Shown here in pieces: positions 24,272 through 34,189 of a stretch of 64,000 nt of DNA; the stretch's first letter is position 1, and every line of letters begins with the position of its first letter. Position numbers and translations under genes: made by a program. Under the pieces are notes generated by a model. It saw only the letters and a list, made by a program, of their open reading frames with translations, did not search any database and had not been told where the DNA came from. The stretch spans positions 310,001-374,000 of the forward strand of contig NZ_CP117430.1 in NCBI RefSeq assembly GCF_030687395.1. The letters run 5' to 3'. Source of the stretch: Pseudomonas wuhanensis. Its GTDB lineage: Bacteria; Pseudomonadota; Gammaproteobacteria; Pseudomonadales; Pseudomonadaceae.

Positions 24272-25597
24272 ATGAAGAAGTCCACCTTGGCCCTGGCTGT
24301 GGCCGTAGGGGTTTTGGCGCAGCAGGCAGGCGCCGCCGGTTTCATCGAAGACAGTAAAGCGTCCGTCAGTTCCCGTACCCTGTACTTCAATAACGATAAC
24401 CGCGAAGGCGGTTCCGACCAGCGCGAAACGGCCACCGGCCTGAAGTTCGACTACAAGTCCGGCTTCACCCAAGGCGTCGTAGGTTTTGGTATCGACGCCC
24501 AGGCTCTGGTCGGTATCCACCTCGATGGCGGCAAAGGTCACCACCCAGATAACAACTCCTTTGTTCCAAGCGACACCGACGGTTCGGCTGTGCACAACTG
24601 GAGTCGTCTGTCAGGCAACGTAAAGGCGCTTTTCTCGAAGACCGAGGCTCACTTGGGTGGTGCCTTGGCGCCTAACCTGCCAATTCTGGTGGCCAACGAT
24701 GGTCGTCTGCTGCCGCAAACCTTTGAAGGTGGCACTATCACCTCCAAGGAAATCGACAACGTAACCTTCAACGCCGGTCAGTTGGAGCACGCCGTTGGCC
24801 GTGCGGGGACTAACAGCACCGGCCTGGCGGTGAGCGGCGGTACTGAGGAAAGCAACCAGTTCCGTTATGGTGGTGCGGACTGGAAAGTCACCAAAGACCT
24901 GACCCTGCAGTACTACTACGCCAACCTGCAAGACTATTACAAACAGCACTTCCTGGGCGCGGTACACGTTTTCCCGATCAGCGAAGGCCAGTCGTTCAAG
25001 ACTGACCTGCGTTACTTCGACAGCAGCTCTGATGGCCGTAATGGTGACGCCGGCTACCGGTTCAACAACAACGGCGGCTATGCCAAGACCCCGGGCGAGG
25101 TCGATAACAAGACCTGGAGCGCCATGTTCACTTATACCCTGGGTGGCAGCGCCTTCCTGTTGGGTCACCAGCAAGTCGGCGATGACGGTGGCTTCGTCTA
25201 CATGAACCAGGGCAGCCTTTTGAATGACAGCGGTCGTAACGAAGGGGCTGGCGGCTCAAGCTTCTATCTGTTTACCGATAGCATGATCCATCAGTTTGTC
25301 CGCGCAGGTGAGAACACCACGTTCGGTCAATACTCGTACGACTTCGCCGCCTTGGGCGTTCCGGGCTTGAAGGCTGCAGTTGCCTACCTCCACGGTGACG
25401 ACATCAAATCCGCCACTGGCGGAAGCGATTCGTCCGAGTGGGAGCGCGACATGCGCCTGGACTACGTTGTCCAGCAAGGCCCTCTGAAAGGCTTCGGCAC
25501 TACCCTGCGTCACGGCACCTACCGTGGCAGCAGTACTGGTATCGCCGACCAGGATCAGACTCGCCTGATCTTCAACTACACTTACAACTTCATGTAA
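24272..25597 (+). CDS. OprD-family outer membrane porin
   Basis: A 441-residue outer-membrane beta-barrel of the pseudomonad OprD family, which takes up small carboxylates, amino acids and related solutes. The signal peptide is MKKSTLALAVAVGVLAQQAGA (cleaved before AGFIEDS), followed by the family opening F-I-E-D-S-K. The strand SRTLYFNNDNREGG and the final NYTYNFM with aromatic C terminus for BAM recognition are typical. Its position between the tauA remnant and lsfA-ssu suggests a role in sulfonate or organosulfur entry, but that is inference from location. The OprE/OprQ subgroup is possible. Confidence 0.93.
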   Translation: MKKSTLALAVAVGVLAQQAGAAGFIEDSKASVSSRTLYFNNDNREGGSDQRETATGLKFDYKSGFTQGVVGFGIDAQALVGIHLDGGKGHHPDNNSFVPSDTDGSAVHNWSRLSGNVKALFSKTEAHLGGALAPNLPILVANDGRLLPQTFEGGTITSKEIDNVTFNAGQLEHAVGRAGTNSTGLAVSGGTEESNQFRYGGADWKVTKDLTLQYYYANLQDYYKQHFLGAVHVFPISEGQSFKTDLRYFDSSSDGRNGDAGYRFNNNGGYAKTPGEVDNKTWSAMFTYTLGGSAFLLGHQQVGDDGGFVYMNQGSLLNDSGRNEGAGGSSFYLFTDSMIHQFVRAGENTTFGQYSYDFAALGVPGLKAAVAYLHGDDIKSATGGSDSSEWERDMRLDYVVQQGPLKGFGTTLRHGTYRGSSTGIADQDQTRLIFNYTYNFM

Positions 25598-25604
25598 GAC
25601 GTAG

Positions 25605-25645
25605 AAAAAAAGCCCCGCCCGGCATCTCGCCGGGCGGGGCTTTTG
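25605..25645 (+). terminator. Terminator after the OprD-family gene
   Basis: The 13-bp GC-rich arms AGCCCCGCCCGGC/GCCGGGCGGGGCT (25611-25623 and 25629-25641) are preceded by an A run and followed by TTT. It lies 13 bases after the porin stop. Confidence 0.9.
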
Positions 25646-25650
25646 CGTTT

Positions 25651-25746
25651 TCAAAGCGGGGTCACCCCCGTAATCCCGCCTTGAAAATCCCCTCTTTGCA
25701 GCAACTCAAGGCCTTCTCGAACCTTGTCGGCGATGTTCGTCCTCAT
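25651..25746 (-). CDS. Possible 31-aa ORF or gene remnant
   Basis: A minus-strand ORF of 31 codons starting MRTNIADKVREGLELLQRGD and ending with a Gly-rich tail and PL. Composition is protein-like, with an amphipathic helix (ADKVREGLELLQ), but there is only a weak ribosome site. It lies in the 279-base gap between the porin terminator and lsfA. It could be the tail of a lost gene or a real small protein. No family recognised. Confidence 0.3.
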   Translation of the reverse strand: MRTNIADKVREGLELLQRGDFQGGITGVTPL

Positions 25747-25876
25747 GTGCATTCAGGTCCAGTGAACAGATATTTAATATTCACTTATGATCTAAATAAA
25801 TCGATATTTATTCTTTTTAATCTCTAATGAACGCAGGCACAGTTGAGCTCAACAAGCACTCATCAGGAGCAGCACC

Positions 25877-26515
25877 ATGAGCCTCAGACTTGGCGATATC
25901 GCCCCCGACTTCGAGCAGGATTCCAGCGCCGGCACCCTCCGTTTCCACGAATGGCTGGGCGATAGCTGGGGCGTGTTGTTTTCCCACCCGGCGGACTTCA
26001 CGCCGGTGTGCACCACCGAGCTGGGTTTCACCGCCAGGCTCAAGGATGAATTCGCTCAACGCGGCGTCAAAGCCATTGCTCTTTCGGTCGACCCGGTGGA
26101 CTCGCACCACAAGTGGATCGAGGACATCAATGAAACCCAGAACGCCATCGTCAACTTCCCGATCCTCGCCGATGCGGACCGCAAAGTGTCCGACCTGTAC
26201 GACCTGATCCACCCAAATGCCAACGACACCCTGACCGTGCGCTCGCTGTTCGTGATCGATCCGAACAAGAAGATTCGGCTGACAATCACTTACCCGGCGA
26301 GTACTGGCCGTAACTTCAATGAAATTTTGCGGGTGATCGATTCGCTGCAGCTCACTGACAACTACAAGGTGGCTACTCCGGCCAACTGGCAGGATGGTGA
26401 TGAAGTGGTGATCGTGCCGTCGCTCAAGGACGAAGATGAAATCAAACGACGTTTTCCCAAGGGTTATCGCGCGGTGAAACCGTATTTGCGTCTGACGCCG
26501 CAACCGAATCGTTGA
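25877..26515 (+). CDS. lsfA: 1-Cys peroxiredoxin LsfA
   Basis: A 212-residue Prx6-type peroxidase induced during sulfur starvation in pseudomonads. The peroxidatic cysteine is C45 in the PVCTTE motif (HPADFTPVCTTELG), with the supporting T42 and an arginine in the later conserved region. The long C-terminal part (DGDEVVIVPSLKDEDEIKRR) is typical of the 1-Cys subgroup, and no resolving cysteine partner is seen. It precedes ssuE, so it probably protects against peroxide made by reduced-flavin desulfonation. Confidence 0.95.
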   Translation: MSLRLGDIAPDFEQDSSAGTLRFHEWLGDSWGVLFSHPADFTPVCTTELGFTARLKDEFAQRGVKAIALSVDPVDSHHKWIEDINETQNAIVNFPILADADRKVSDLYDLIHPNANDTLTVRSLFVIDPNKKIRLTITYPASTGRNFNEILRVIDSLQLTDNYKVATPANWQDGDEVVIVPSLKDEDEIKRRFPKGYRAVKPYLRLTPQPNR

Positions 26516-26561
26516 TTGAAAACCGCTCCTACAGGGGCGGGGAGCATCTACCAAAGCAGGG

Positions 26562-26594
26562 GATTTCGGGCCGTTTCGACGGCCTGTTTTTTTG
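26562..26594 (+). terminator. Terminator after lsfA
   Basis: The 7-bp stem GGGCCGT/ACGGCCT (one G-U pair) with a TTCG loop is followed by GTTTTTTT. It separates lsfA from the ssu operon, which then has its own AT-rich promoter region (about 26600-26700). Confidence 0.85.
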
Positions 26595-26741
26595 CCCGGA
26601 AAAAGACAATTTTCATATTCGTTTAAAGTATAACTAAATGAATAAATATGATTTATGGATATATAAATCAGCTGTTAAGGTCACGCCATCAACGCGAGAT
26701 CGCAAGCCGCGAATCGCCAAGCCGCTCAAGGAATTGTCTGA

Positions 26742-27335
26742 ATGCTGGTCGTCTCACTCGGTGGCAGTCCCAGCCCACGCTCCCGTTCCGGGGTGCTGCT
26801 GGAGCGCTCCCAACGCTGGTTGCAAGAGCAAGGGGTGGAAGTGGTGAGTTATCAGGTGCGGGACTTCTCGGCCGAAGATTTGCTGCATGCCCGCTTCGAC
26901 AGCCCGAAAGTGATCGACCTGTTGCAACAGATTGAAAACGCCGATGGCTTGTTGATCGCCACGCCGGTTTACAAAGCGTCGTTCTCCGGTGCGTTGAAAA
27001 CCCTACTCGATCTGCTGCCCGAACGTGCCCTGAGCCACAAGGTGGTTTTGCCAATGGCTACCGGCGGCAGCATCGCTCACATGCTGGCAGTGGATTACGC
27101 GCTCAAACCGGTGCTGTCGGCGTTGAAAGCCCAGGAAATGCTGCAGGGGATTTTCGCCGTGGACAGCCAGATCGCTTACGGCGAAGGCAGCGCCCAGGCG
27201 CAGTTGGCGCCGGAGCTTGCGCAACGATTGTTTGAAGCGCTGGAGCAGTTTTTCAGCGCCATGGCTCGTCGGCCCAAGCCGCTCGATCCGAACCTGTTGA
27301 ACGAACGTTTGCTGAGTGCTCGCTGGAGCATTTAA
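26742..27335 (+). CDS. ssuE: NADPH-dependent FMN reductase SsuE
   Basis: A 197-residue flavodoxin-fold reductase that supplies FMNH2 to SsuD. The N-terminal phosphate loop [11 protein letters not shown] and the [18 protein letters not shown] motif (about residues 73-90) mark the SsuE/MsuE group. It opens the cluster ssuE-A-D-C-B-F. The 226 bases upstream are AT-rich, suiting a sulfur-starvation promoter; no specific CysB site is claimed. Confidence 0.95.
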   Translation: MLVVSLGGSPSPRSRSGVLLERSQRWLQEQGVEVVSYQVRDFSAEDLLHARFDSPKVIDLLQQIENADGLLIATPVYKASFSGALKTLLDLLPERALSHKVVLPMATGGSIAHMLAVDYALKPVLSALKAQEMLQGIFAVDSQIAYGEGSAQAQLAPELAQRLFEALEQFFSAMARRPKPLDPNLLNERLLSARWSI

Positions 27336-27436
27336 GCCAGCACTCAAGCCACACCTGAATTTGAAGTACTCACCTTACTCAGCCGCTAACGGCCAAGCAG
27401 GTGCAGCCAAAACCCAACTGCAAAAAGGAGAGCGCT

Positions 27437-28402
27437 ATGCGCACTGTCATTTTGCGTCGTGGTCTGGTCGCTCTGTTTGCTGCGGCTGTTACCTTCGGCG
27501 CCATTACTCAAGCTCAAGCCGAGACCCTCCGGATCGGTTATCAGAAGTACGGCACTTTGGTGCTGCTCAAAGCCAAAGGCACCCTCGAAAAACGCCTCGC
27601 CGCCCAAGGCGTGGACGTGCAATGGACTGAATTCCCCGGTGGCCCGCAACTGCTCGAAGGCCTGAACGTGGGCTCCATCGACTTTGGCGTCACCGGTGAA
27701 ACGCCGCCCGTGTTCGCTCAGGCCGCTGGCGCCGATCTGCTCTACGTTGCCTATGAGCCGCCAGCGCCCCACAGCGAAGCGATCCTGGTGCCGAAGGACT
27801 CGCCGATCAAATCGGTGCAGGAACTCAAGGGCAAGAAAGTCGTGCTCAACAAAGGCTCCAACGTGCACTACCTGTTGGTGCGTGCGCTTGAAGACGCCGG
27901 CCTCAAATACAGCGACATCCAGACCGTCTTCCTGCCGCCCGCCGATGCCCGCGCGGCGTTCGAGCGTGGCAGTGTCGATGCCTGGGTGATCTGGGACCCG
28001 TACCAGGCCGCCGCCGAACAGCAACTGCAAGCACGCACCCTGCGCGATGGCAAAGGCCTCGTCGACAACCACCAGTTCTACCTGGCGACCCAACCTTACG
28101 CGCAGAAAAATCCTGAAGTGATCAAGGCTCTGGTGGAAGAAGTACGCGCGATCGGCGAATGGTCCAAGGCCAATCCCGAGGACGTGACCCAGCAAGTTTC
28201 GCCACTGCTCGGCCTGCCAGCGGACATCACCCTGACCTCGGTGAAACGCCAGGGTTACGGCGCGCTGTTCCTTACGCCGGAAGTAGTCGCTGCCCAGCAA
28301 AAAATCGCCGACAGCTTCTACCAGCTCAAGCTGATTCCCAAACCCTTGAGCATCAAAGACGTGATCTGGACGCCCCCGGCGGCCGTAGCCAAAGCGCCGT
28401 AA
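27437..28402 (+). CDS. ssuA: Aliphatic sulfonate ABC transporter, binding protein
   Basis: A 321-residue periplasmic binding protein with a signal peptide ([20 protein letters not shown], cleaved after AQA near residue 28). The mature protein starts [17 protein letters not shown]. The conserved [17 protein letters not shown] loop and the [16 protein letters not shown] segment form the sulfonate site. The ATG at 27437 follows AAAAAGGAG. The homologous start in the tauA remnant (VGYQT) can be compared directly with its VGYQK-like region. Confidence 0.95.
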   Translation: MRTVILRRGLVALFAAAVTFGAITQAQAETLRIGYQKYGTLVLLKAKGTLEKRLAAQGVDVQWTEFPGGPQLLEGLNVGSIDFGVTGETPPVFAQAAGADLLYVAYEPPAPHSEAILVPKDSPIKSVQELKGKKVVLNKGSNVHYLLVRALEDAGLKYSDIQTVFLPPADARAAFERGSVDAWVIWDPYQAAAEQQLQARTLRDGKGLVDNHQFYLATQPYAQKNPEVIKALVEEVRAIGEWSKANPEDVTQQVSPLLGLPADITLTSVKRQGYGALFLTPEVVAAQQKIADSFYQLKLIPKPLSIKDVIWTPPAAVAKAP

Positions 28403-28427
28403 TTCGACTTCCCAAGGAGACCACTCC

Positions 28428-29576
28428 ATGAGCCTCAATATTTTCTGGTTCCTGCCTACCCACGGCGACGGCCATTACCTTGGCACCGCCAAAGGCGCTC
28501 GCGCCGTCGACCACGGTTACTTGCAACAGGTCGCGCAAGCCGCGGATCGTCTGGGCTTTGGCGGGGTGCTGATTCCCACCGGTCGCTCCTGCGAAGACTC
28601 GTGGCTGGTGGCCGCGTCGCTGATCCCGGTGACCCAGCGTTTGAAATTCCTTGTCGCCCTGCGCCCCGGGATCATTTCCCCGACGGTGGCGGCGCGTCAG
28701 GCCGCGACGCTGGATCGTCTGTCCGGCGGTCGTGCGCTGTTCAACCTGGTCACCGGTGGCGATCCGGAAGAGCTGGCCGGTGATGGTTTGTTCCTCAGTC
28801 ACGAAGAACGCTATCAGGCCTCGGTTGAATTCACTCGCATCTGGCGCCGGGTGCTGGAAGGTGAAACCGTCGATTACGACGGTCAGCACATCAGCGTGAA
28901 GGGTGCCAAATTGCTCTATCCGCCGATCCAGCAACCGCGTCCGCCGCTGTATTTCGGCGGCTCGTCGGAAGCCGCGCAAGACCTCGCGGCAGAACAGGTC
29001 GAAATGGTCCTGACCTGGGGCGAGCCACCGGCCGCCGTGGCAGAAAAAATCGAGCAGGTTCGCGCCAAAGCCGCGAAGCTTGGCCGTACCGTGCGCTTCG
29101 GTATTCGCTTGCATGTGATCGTTCGTGAAACCAATGCCGAGGCATGGCAAGCGGCGGATCGACTGATCTCGCATCTGGACGATGACATCATCGCCCGTGC
29201 CCAGGCGTCTCTGGCGCGTTTCGATTCGGTCGGCCAGCAACGCATGGCCGCCTTGCATGGCGGCAGTCGCGACCATCTGGAAGTCAGCCCCAACCTCTGG
29301 GCCGGTGTCGGTCTGGTGCGCGGCGGGGCCGGTACGGCGCTGGTCGGCGACGGTCCGACCGTGGCCGCTCGGGTGAAGGAATACGCGGACCTGGGCATCG
29401 ACACGTTCATCTTCTCCGGTTATCCACACCTGGAAGAGTCCTATCGGGTGGCCGAGTTGTTGTTCCCGCATCTGGACATCGAGCGCCCGGAACTGCCCAA
29501 AGGCGCCAACTACGTCAGCCCGTTCGGCGAGATGGTGGCCAACGACATTCTTCCTAAAGCCGCGTCCCAGAGCTGA
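28428..29576 (+). CDS. ssuD: FMNH2-dependent alkanesulfonate monooxygenase
   Basis: A 382-residue bacterial-luciferase-fold enzyme that splits C1-C14 alkanesulfonates into aldehyde and sulfite using FMNH2 from SsuE. The start [15 protein letters not shown] is the family signature. [36 protein letters not shown] and the R-H-E-E-R-Y-like SHEERYQAS segment match SsuD. The gene begins 25 bases after ssuA and ends 9 bases before ssuC. Confidence 0.97.
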   Translation: MSLNIFWFLPTHGDGHYLGTAKGARAVDHGYLQQVAQAADRLGFGGVLIPTGRSCEDSWLVAASLIPVTQRLKFLVALRPGIISPTVAARQAATLDRLSGGRALFNLVTGGDPEELAGDGLFLSHEERYQASVEFTRIWRRVLEGETVDYDGQHISVKGAKLLYPPIQQPRPPLYFGGSSEAAQDLAAEQVEMVLTWGEPPAAVAEKIEQVRAKAAKLGRTVRFGIRLHVIVRETNAEAWQAADRLISHLDDDIIARAQASLARFDSVGQQRMAALHGGSRDHLEVSPNLWAGVGLVRGGAGTALVGDGPTVAARVKEYADLGIDTFIFSGYPHLEESYRVAELLFPHLDIERPELPKGANYVSPFGEMVANDILPKAASQS

Positions 29577-29585
29577 GGCGTCGCC

Positions 29586-30368
29586 ATGAAGAAAATCATC
29601 CACAACCTCGCGCCTTGGGCGTTGCCGGTCTTGTTGCTGGCGGTATGGCAGTTGTCGGTGTCGGCGGGCTGGTTGTCGACGCGGATTCTGCCGGCGCCGA
29701 TCGCGGTGATCGAGGCCGGTGTGAGCCTGGTCAGCAGCGGTGAAATCTGGACTCACCTGGCCATCAGCGGCTGGCGCGCGGCGCTCGGTTTCGCCATTGG
29801 CGGCGGCATCGGTCTGACCTTGGGTTTCATCACCGGCTTGTCGAAATGGGGCGAACGCCTGCTCGACAGTTCGGTGCAGATGATCCGCAACGTGCCGCAC
29901 CTGGCGCTGATCCCGCTGGTGATCCTGTGGTTCGGCATCGACGAGTCGGCGAAGATTTTTCTGGTGGCGCTGGGCACGTTGTTCCCGATCTACCTCAACA
30001 CGTATCACGGCATCCGCAACGTCGATCCGGCGCTGGTGGAAATGTCCCGCAGTTATGGTTTGTCCGGTTTCAGCCTGTTTCGTCAGGTAATCCTGCCGGG
30101 TGCGCTGCCGTCGATTTTGGTGGGTGTGCGTTTTGCCCTGGGCTTCATGTGGCTGACATTGATCGTCGCCGAAACCATTTCCGCCAGCGCCGGCATCGGC
30201 TACCTGGCGATGAATGCCCGGGAGTTTTTGCAGACCGACGTGGTGGTGCTGGCGATTCTTTTGTACGCGGTGCTCGGCAAGCTGGCCGACCTTGCGGCGC
30301 GCGGGCTGGAACGCGTGTGGCTGCGCTGGCATCCGGCTTATCAGGTTGCCAAGGGAGGTGCTGCATGA
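29586..30368 (+). CDS. ssuC: Aliphatic sulfonate ABC transporter, permease
   Basis: A 260-residue inner-membrane permease with about six helices. The EAA-type coupling loop is [20 protein letters not shown] near residues 150-169, and [20 protein letters not shown] is the typical preceding helix of SsuC/TauC/NrtB permeases. It overlaps ssuB by 4 bases. Confidence 0.95.
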   Translation: MKKIIHNLAPWALPVLLLAVWQLSVSAGWLSTRILPAPIAVIEAGVSLVSSGEIWTHLAISGWRAALGFAIGGGIGLTLGFITGLSKWGERLLDSSVQMIRNVPHLALIPLVILWFGIDESAKIFLVALGTLFPIYLNTYHGIRNVDPALVEMSRSYGLSGFSLFRQVILPGALPSILVGVRFALGFMWLTLIVAETISASAGIGYLAMNAREFLQTDVVVLAILLYAVLGKLADLAARGLERVWLRWHPAYQVAKGGAA

Positions 30369-31171
30369 CGGCTCAACAACCTCCACGCCTGCTGCGCGGT
30401 ATTGCGCTGGTGGTGCGCAAGCTGCAAAAGACCTTCGGTTCACGGCAGGTGCTGCGTGAAATCGACCTGCACATTCCGGCCGGGCAGTTTGTGGCGGTGG
30501 TCGGGCGTAGCGGTTGCGGCAAAAGTACCTTGTTGCGCTTGCTCGCTGGTCTCGACAAACCCACGGCTGGCGAGTTGCTCGCCGGCGCAGCGCCACTGAG
30601 TGATGCGCGGGAAGACACTCGGCTGATGTTCCAGGAAGCACGTCTGCTGCCGTGGAAAAAGATCATCGACAACGTCGGTCTCGGGCTCAAGGGCAACTGG
30701 CGGCCGCAAGCGCTGGAAGCCCTTGAAACGGTCGGTCTGGCGGATCGCGCCAATGAATGGCCGGCAGCGTTATCTGGCGGGCAGAAGCAGCGTGTGGCCC
30801 TGGCTCGCGCGTTGATCCATCAACCGCGCTTGCTGTTGCTCGACGAACCTCTGGGCGCACTGGATGCCCTGACCCGAATCGAAATGCAGCAACTGATCGA
30901 ACGGCTCTGGCAACAGCATGGCTTCACCGTGTTGCTGGTGACTCACGACGTCAGCGAAGCGGTGGCGATTGCCGATCGGGTGATCCTGATTGAAGAGGGC
31001 GAAGTTGGCCTCGACCTGCCTGTGGAACTGCCGCGCCCTCGGGTCCGTGGCTCCCATCGGCTGGCGGCGCTGGAAACCGAAGTGCTCAACCGCGTGCTGT
31101 CTCTGCCTGGCCAACCGCCGGAACCGGAACCTGTTTCACCACTGCCTACGCAATTGCGTTGGGCTCAATAA
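30365..31171 (+). CDS. ssuB: Aliphatic sulfonate ABC transporter, ATP-binding protein
   Basis: A 268-residue ATPase. Walker A is GRSGCGKST (residues 47-55), the Q loop is [11 protein letters not shown], the ABC signature [15 protein letters not shown], Walker [13 protein letters not shown], and the H loop VTHDVSEA. The start at 30365 gives a 4-base overlap with ssuC; long in-frame extensions upstream would overlap ssuC coding sequence and are rejected. Confidence 0.95.
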   Translation: MTAQQPPRLLRGIALVVRKLQKTFGSRQVLREIDLHIPAGQFVAVVGRSGCGKSTLLRLLAGLDKPTAGELLAGAAPLSDAREDTRLMFQEARLLPWKKIIDNVGLGLKGNWRPQALEALETVGLADRANEWPAALSGGQKQRVALARALIHQPRLLLLDEPLGALDALTRIEMQQLIERLWQQHGFTVLLVTHDVSEAVAIADRVILIEEGEVGLDLPVELPRPRVRGSHRLAALETEVLNRVLSLPGQPPEPEPVSPLPTQLRWAQ

Positions 31172-31205
31172 CTTGAAGATTCATCCAACGACAGGAATCA
31201 ACATC

Positions 31206-31421
31206 ATGACTATCAAAGCCATCAACGTTCGTAACCAGTTCAAAGGCTCGATCAAGGAAATCGTGCTGGGTGACGTGCTGTCGGAAATCGACGTGCAAAC
31301 TGCCTCCGGCATCGTCACGTCGGTGATTACCACCCGCTCGGTGAAAGAGCTGGAACTGGTGGTCGGCAGTGAAGTGATCGCGTTTGTGAAATCCACCGAG
31401 GTATCGATCGCCAAGTTGTAA
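31206..31421 (+). CDS. ssuF: Mop/TOBE-domain protein SsuF
   Basis: A 71-residue single TOBE domain (molbindin-like), starting MTIKAINVRNQFKGSIKEIV. The S-A-R-N-Q-F-K-G-type motif is here NVRNQFKG, and the E-V-I-A-F-V-K-S-T-E-V end is standard. In Pseudomonas this gene is known as ssuF and is needed for sulfonate use by a mechanism not well defined; an oxyanion-binding role is inferred from fold. It closes the ssu operon before a terminator. Confidence 0.93.
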   Translation: MTIKAINVRNQFKGSIKEIVLGDVLSEIDVQTASGIVTSVITTRSVKELELVVGSEVIAFVKSTEVSIAKL

Positions 31422-31438
31422 GCGTGTGCGCAAACTAC

Positions 31439-31471
31439 AACCCTGGAGGGTGTTAGCCCTTCGGGGTTTTT
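31439..31471 (+). terminator. Terminator of the ssu operon
   Basis: The 12-pair stem AACCCTGGAGGG/CCCTTCGGGGTT (31439-31450 with 31457-31468, two wobble pairs) has loop TGTTAG and a following T run. It begins 18 bases after the ssuF stop. Confidence 0.8.
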
Positions 31472-31495
31472 GCGCATGTCTTGAACTCAGTGGTG

Positions 31496-31612
31496 TAGCC
31501 ATCGCGGGCAAGTCGGATCGCCGCACCGCCGCTCCCACAGGTTTATTTGTCACTCACAAAATCTGTGTTCGCTGGAGATTTTTGTGGGAGCGGGCTTGCC
31601 CGCGATGAGGCC
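31496..31612. repeat. REP doublet with an enlarged left copy
   Basis: The left copy (31496-31541) has an extra segment, TCGGATCGCCGCACCGCCG, inserted in the stem. The right copy (31582-31611) is standard. The same enlarged REP occurs inverted at about 45535-45571. Confidence 0.85.
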
Positions 31613-31631
31613 AGCGTGACCGCCGCCGCAG

Positions 31632-32270
31632 TCAGATTGAGTGAATGCGCTTGGGCAAATATGGCGGCAGATAAAGCCCCAGATAAGCATCAAACACCCG
31701 CATCCCCTCCTCAGCCATACGCGGCGTGATCTGCCCATGCTGCTGCACCGAGCGAGCATACACCCGGTCCCCCAGCTCCATGGCCAGCGCAAACACATCG
31801 ACATCACTTGGTAGCGTCGGCAGTTCGAAATGGTGGTCGAACAGTTTATGCATCAGGTCGCCAAGTTCGATGTCGTGCTGGCGGTCGGCCTGGGTGACTT
31901 CGGTCAGGCCATGCTGGGCAAGGATCAATTGGCGGGCGGCGGCGTCTTCGTCGTAGATGGCGAGCATGCGTTGTTCCACCAGTCGCGACAGGTCGCGCCA
32001 GCCGTTGAGAGCGTTGTGGTCGATTGGCGCTTGCAGGCAGGCGCGGAACGCGGCGTGGACGTCGGCGGTCAGGGCTTCAAGCAGGGCCGGGACGCTGGCG
32101 AAAAAATGGTAGACGGAGGAGGGCGGGATCTCCGCGCGTTCGGCGACGCTGTAGATCGACAGGCTGGCCACGCCCTCGGCGGCCAGCAGCGTGCGGGCGG
32201 CATCGAGTATCGAATCGATCCGGGCCTGGCTGCGGGCGCGGGGTTTGCGAAGGGTGGCGGTGCGCGTCAT
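31632..32270 (-). CDS. TetR family transcriptional regulator
   Basis: A 212-residue regulator with an N-terminal TetR HTH (SILDAARTLLAAEGVASLSI, then VAERAEIPPSSVYHFFAS, about residues 21-60). The C-terminal ligand domain is not diagnostic, though pattern and length recall amino-acid or polyamine-linked regulators. The start at 32270 (MTRTATLRKPRARSQARIDS) follows GGAGACTTCA; longer starts run into the 136-bp repeat upstream. Its target is unknown. Neighbours are the ssu operon and the polyamine ligase gene. Confidence 0.88.
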   Translation of the reverse strand: MTRTATLRKPRARSQARIDSILDAARTLLAAEGVASLSIYSVAERAEIPPSSVYHFFASVPALLEALTADVHAAFRACLQAPIDHNALNGWRDLSRLVEQRMLAIYDEDAAARQLILAQHGLTEVTQADRQHDIELGDLMHKLFDHHFELPTLPSDVDVFALAMELGDRVYARSVQQHGQITPRMAEEGMRVFDAYLGLYLPPYLPKRIHSI

Positions 32271-32328
32271 TGAAGTCTCCTGCAGGGCAGCGGGCATTGT
32301 ACGCAGAGCGGGCAGATGTTCCATATCC

Positions 32329-32464
32329 CCTGTGACGAGGGAGCTTGCTCCCGTTGGAGTCCGAAGGACTCCCTGTAACAGCGATACGGTTCTGTCAGAC
32401 ACACCTCAATGGCTGTTTTGGGGCCGCTTCGCGACCCAGCGGGAGCAAGCTCCCTCACCACAGG
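32329..32464. repeat. 136-bp palindromic element, copy 2
   Basis: Outer arms are GACGAGGGAGCTTGCTCCCG and CGGGAGCAAGCTCCCTCACC; the centre contains CTGTCAGACACACC. Same family as 19318-19454 and 44303-44438. It lies upstream of the TetR gene and downstream of the polyamine ligase terminator. Confidence 0.9.
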
Positions 32465-32480
32465 TTTGATGTTGGCCATA

Positions 32481-32523
32481 AAAAAACGCCGCAGGCTTCA
32501 ATAGCCGGCGGCGCTGTTTTTTT
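32481..32523 (-). terminator. Terminator of the glutamylpolyamine synthetase gene
   Basis: The interrupted stem CGCCGC-A-GGCT / AGCC-G-GCGGCG (32487-32497 and 32503-32513) is flanked by A and T runs. On the minus strand it ends 12 bases after the stop codon at 32535. Confidence 0.85.
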
Positions 32524-32534
32524 ACTTCAACCGC

Positions 32535-33911
32535 TTACACGGTATGCAGGTACCAGTTGTACTCGAGGTCGGAGATGGAGTGTTCGAACTCCTCCAGCTC
32601 GCTCTCTTTACAGGCCACGAAGATATCGATGTATTTCGGATCGATGTACTTGGCCATGACTTCGCTGTCGTCCAGCTCGCGCAATGCATCACGCAAGTTG
32701 TTTGGCAGGCTTTGCTCGTTCTGCTCGTAGGAGTTGCCTTCCACGGGCGCGCCCGGCTCGATCTTGTTGGTCAGGCCGTGATGCACACCGGCCAAAACCG
32801 AAGCCATCAACAGGTACGGGTTGGCGTCGGCGCCGGCTACACGGTGTTCGATGCGTACGGCATCGGAGGAACCGGTCGGTACGCGGATGGCCACGGTGCG
32901 GTTGTCCAGGCCCCAGCACGGCGAGTTCGGCACGTAGAACTGTGCGCCGAAACGACGGTAGGAGTTGACGTTCGGGCAGAGGAAAGCCATCTGCGCCGGC
33001 AGGGTCTCGAGCACACCGCCGATCGCGTGACGCAGTGCGGCGTTCTGCTCGGGATCCTCGCTGGCAAAAATGTTTTTGCCATCTTTATCAAGAATCGAGA
33101 TGTGGACGTGCAGACCATTACCCGCCTGGCCTGGGTAAGGCTTGGCCATGAAGGTGGTGTCCATCTCATGGTCGTAGGCGATGTTTTTGATCAGACGCTT
33201 GAGCAGGACCGCATAGTCGCAGGCCTTGATCGGGTCGGCCACGTGGTGCAGGTTCACTTCGAACTGCGCCGGGGCACTTTCCTTGACGATTGCGTCGGCA
33301 GGGATGCCTTGCTCTTTCGCACCTTCCAGAATGTCCTGGAGGCAGTCGACGTATTCGTCGAGGTCGTCGATCAGGTAGACCTGTGTCGAGTGTGGGCGTT
33401 TGCCGGAAATCGGCGAGCGCGGTGGTTGCGGGCGACCGTTCACGTTCTCCTGGTCGATCAGGTAGAACTCCAGTTCGAACGCGGCGCAGATAGTCAGGCC
33501 CATCTCGTCAAACTTTGCGACGACTTGTCGCAGGACTTCGCGCGGGTCGGCGAAGAAAGGATCACCTTCGAGTTCGTGCATGGTCATCAACAGCTGCGCG
33601 GTCGGGCGCTTCTGCCAGGGCTCATTGCACAGGGTGTCGGGAATTGGATAGCAGATTCGGTCAGCATCGCCGATGTCCAGGCCCAGGCCGGTGCTTTCCA
33701 CCGTCGAGCCATTGATATCCAGAGCAAATAGAGAGGCCGGCAGGTTGATGCCTTTCTCGTAAACCTTGTGGAGGCTGGTGCGTTCAATGCGCTTGCCGCG
33801 CACCACACCATTCATATCCGCAATCAGAAGGTCAACGTACAGAACCTCAGGATGTTCCTTAAGGAACGCGTTCGCTTCGTTAAGCTGAACGGCACGCGGG
33901 GGTACCGACAT
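32535..33911 (-). CDS. spuI: Gamma-glutamylpolyamine synthetase (glutamine synthetase family)
   Basis: A 458-residue GS-fold ligase that attaches glutamate to putrescine or another polyamine with ATP, the first step of the gamma-glutamylation route. The N-terminal beta-grasp (VDLLIADMNGVVRGKRI) and catalytic domain motifs AAFELEFYLID, GNGLHVHISILDKDGKN and [19 protein letters not shown] are present. It lacks the adenylylation-site tyrosine loop of true GlnA. It is divergent from spuA across 278 bases, so both gene sets may share regulation. The exact amine preference cannot be read from sequence. Confidence 0.92.
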   Translation of the reverse strand: MSVPPRAVQLNEANAFLKEHPEVLYVDLLIADMNGVVRGKRIERTSLHKVYEKGINLPASLFALDINGSTVESTGLGLDIGDADRICYPIPDTLCNEPWQKRPTAQLLMTMHELEGDPFFADPREVLRQVVAKFDEMGLTICAAFELEFYLIDQENVNGRPQPPRSPISGKRPHSTQVYLIDDLDEYVDCLQDILEGAKEQGIPADAIVKESAPAQFEVNLHHVADPIKACDYAVLLKRLIKNIAYDHEMDTTFMAKPYPGQAGNGLHVHISILDKDGKNIFASEDPEQNAALRHAIGGVLETLPAQMAFLCPNVNSYRRFGAQFYVPNSPCWGLDNRTVAIRVPTGSSDAVRIEHRVAGADANPYLLMASVLAGVHHGLTNKIEPGAPVEGNSYEQNEQSLPNNLRDALRELDDSEVMAKYIDPKYIDIFVACKESELEEFEHSISDLEYNWYLHTV

Positions 33912-34189
33912 GATGCAACACCTTTGTTGTTAAAAATATCAATCATTGATCTCTTCGGATTCCAGTCAACCCGAACGGCATGCCGAAGTCAAGCGAGGCC
34001 TTTTTTGCCCTAAAAAAGCACTGGCGAGGCTTTTTTGAGGCACTTTGGGGCGTTTTTTGGCTTTCGGCCCTCTTGGCGCCCGCGAGCTTGAGCGGGCCGT
34101 GTTGTATTTTTTACGGGGGTGTTGTGTAAAAAAATGAACAAGGCTAAGCTCGATTTAAACCCATAACAGCAATAATACCGGGGTGCTTC
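33912..34189. promoter_or_regulatory. Divergent promoter region between spuI and spuA
   Basis: 278 bases with no ORF of note. Several T/A runs and GCACTTTGGGGCG-like segments occur, with an AT-rich patch (TTGTGTAAAAAAATGAACAA at 34122-34141) likely to hold the spuA promoter. No specific operator was identified. Confidence 0.5.

Noticed and set aside
28353..30641. A very long open frame (762 codons) on the minus strand across ssuD, ssuC and ssuB
   Set aside because: It is antisense to three clear genes, has low-complexity His/Arg/Gln-rich composition typical of GC-rich shadow frames, and resembles no family.
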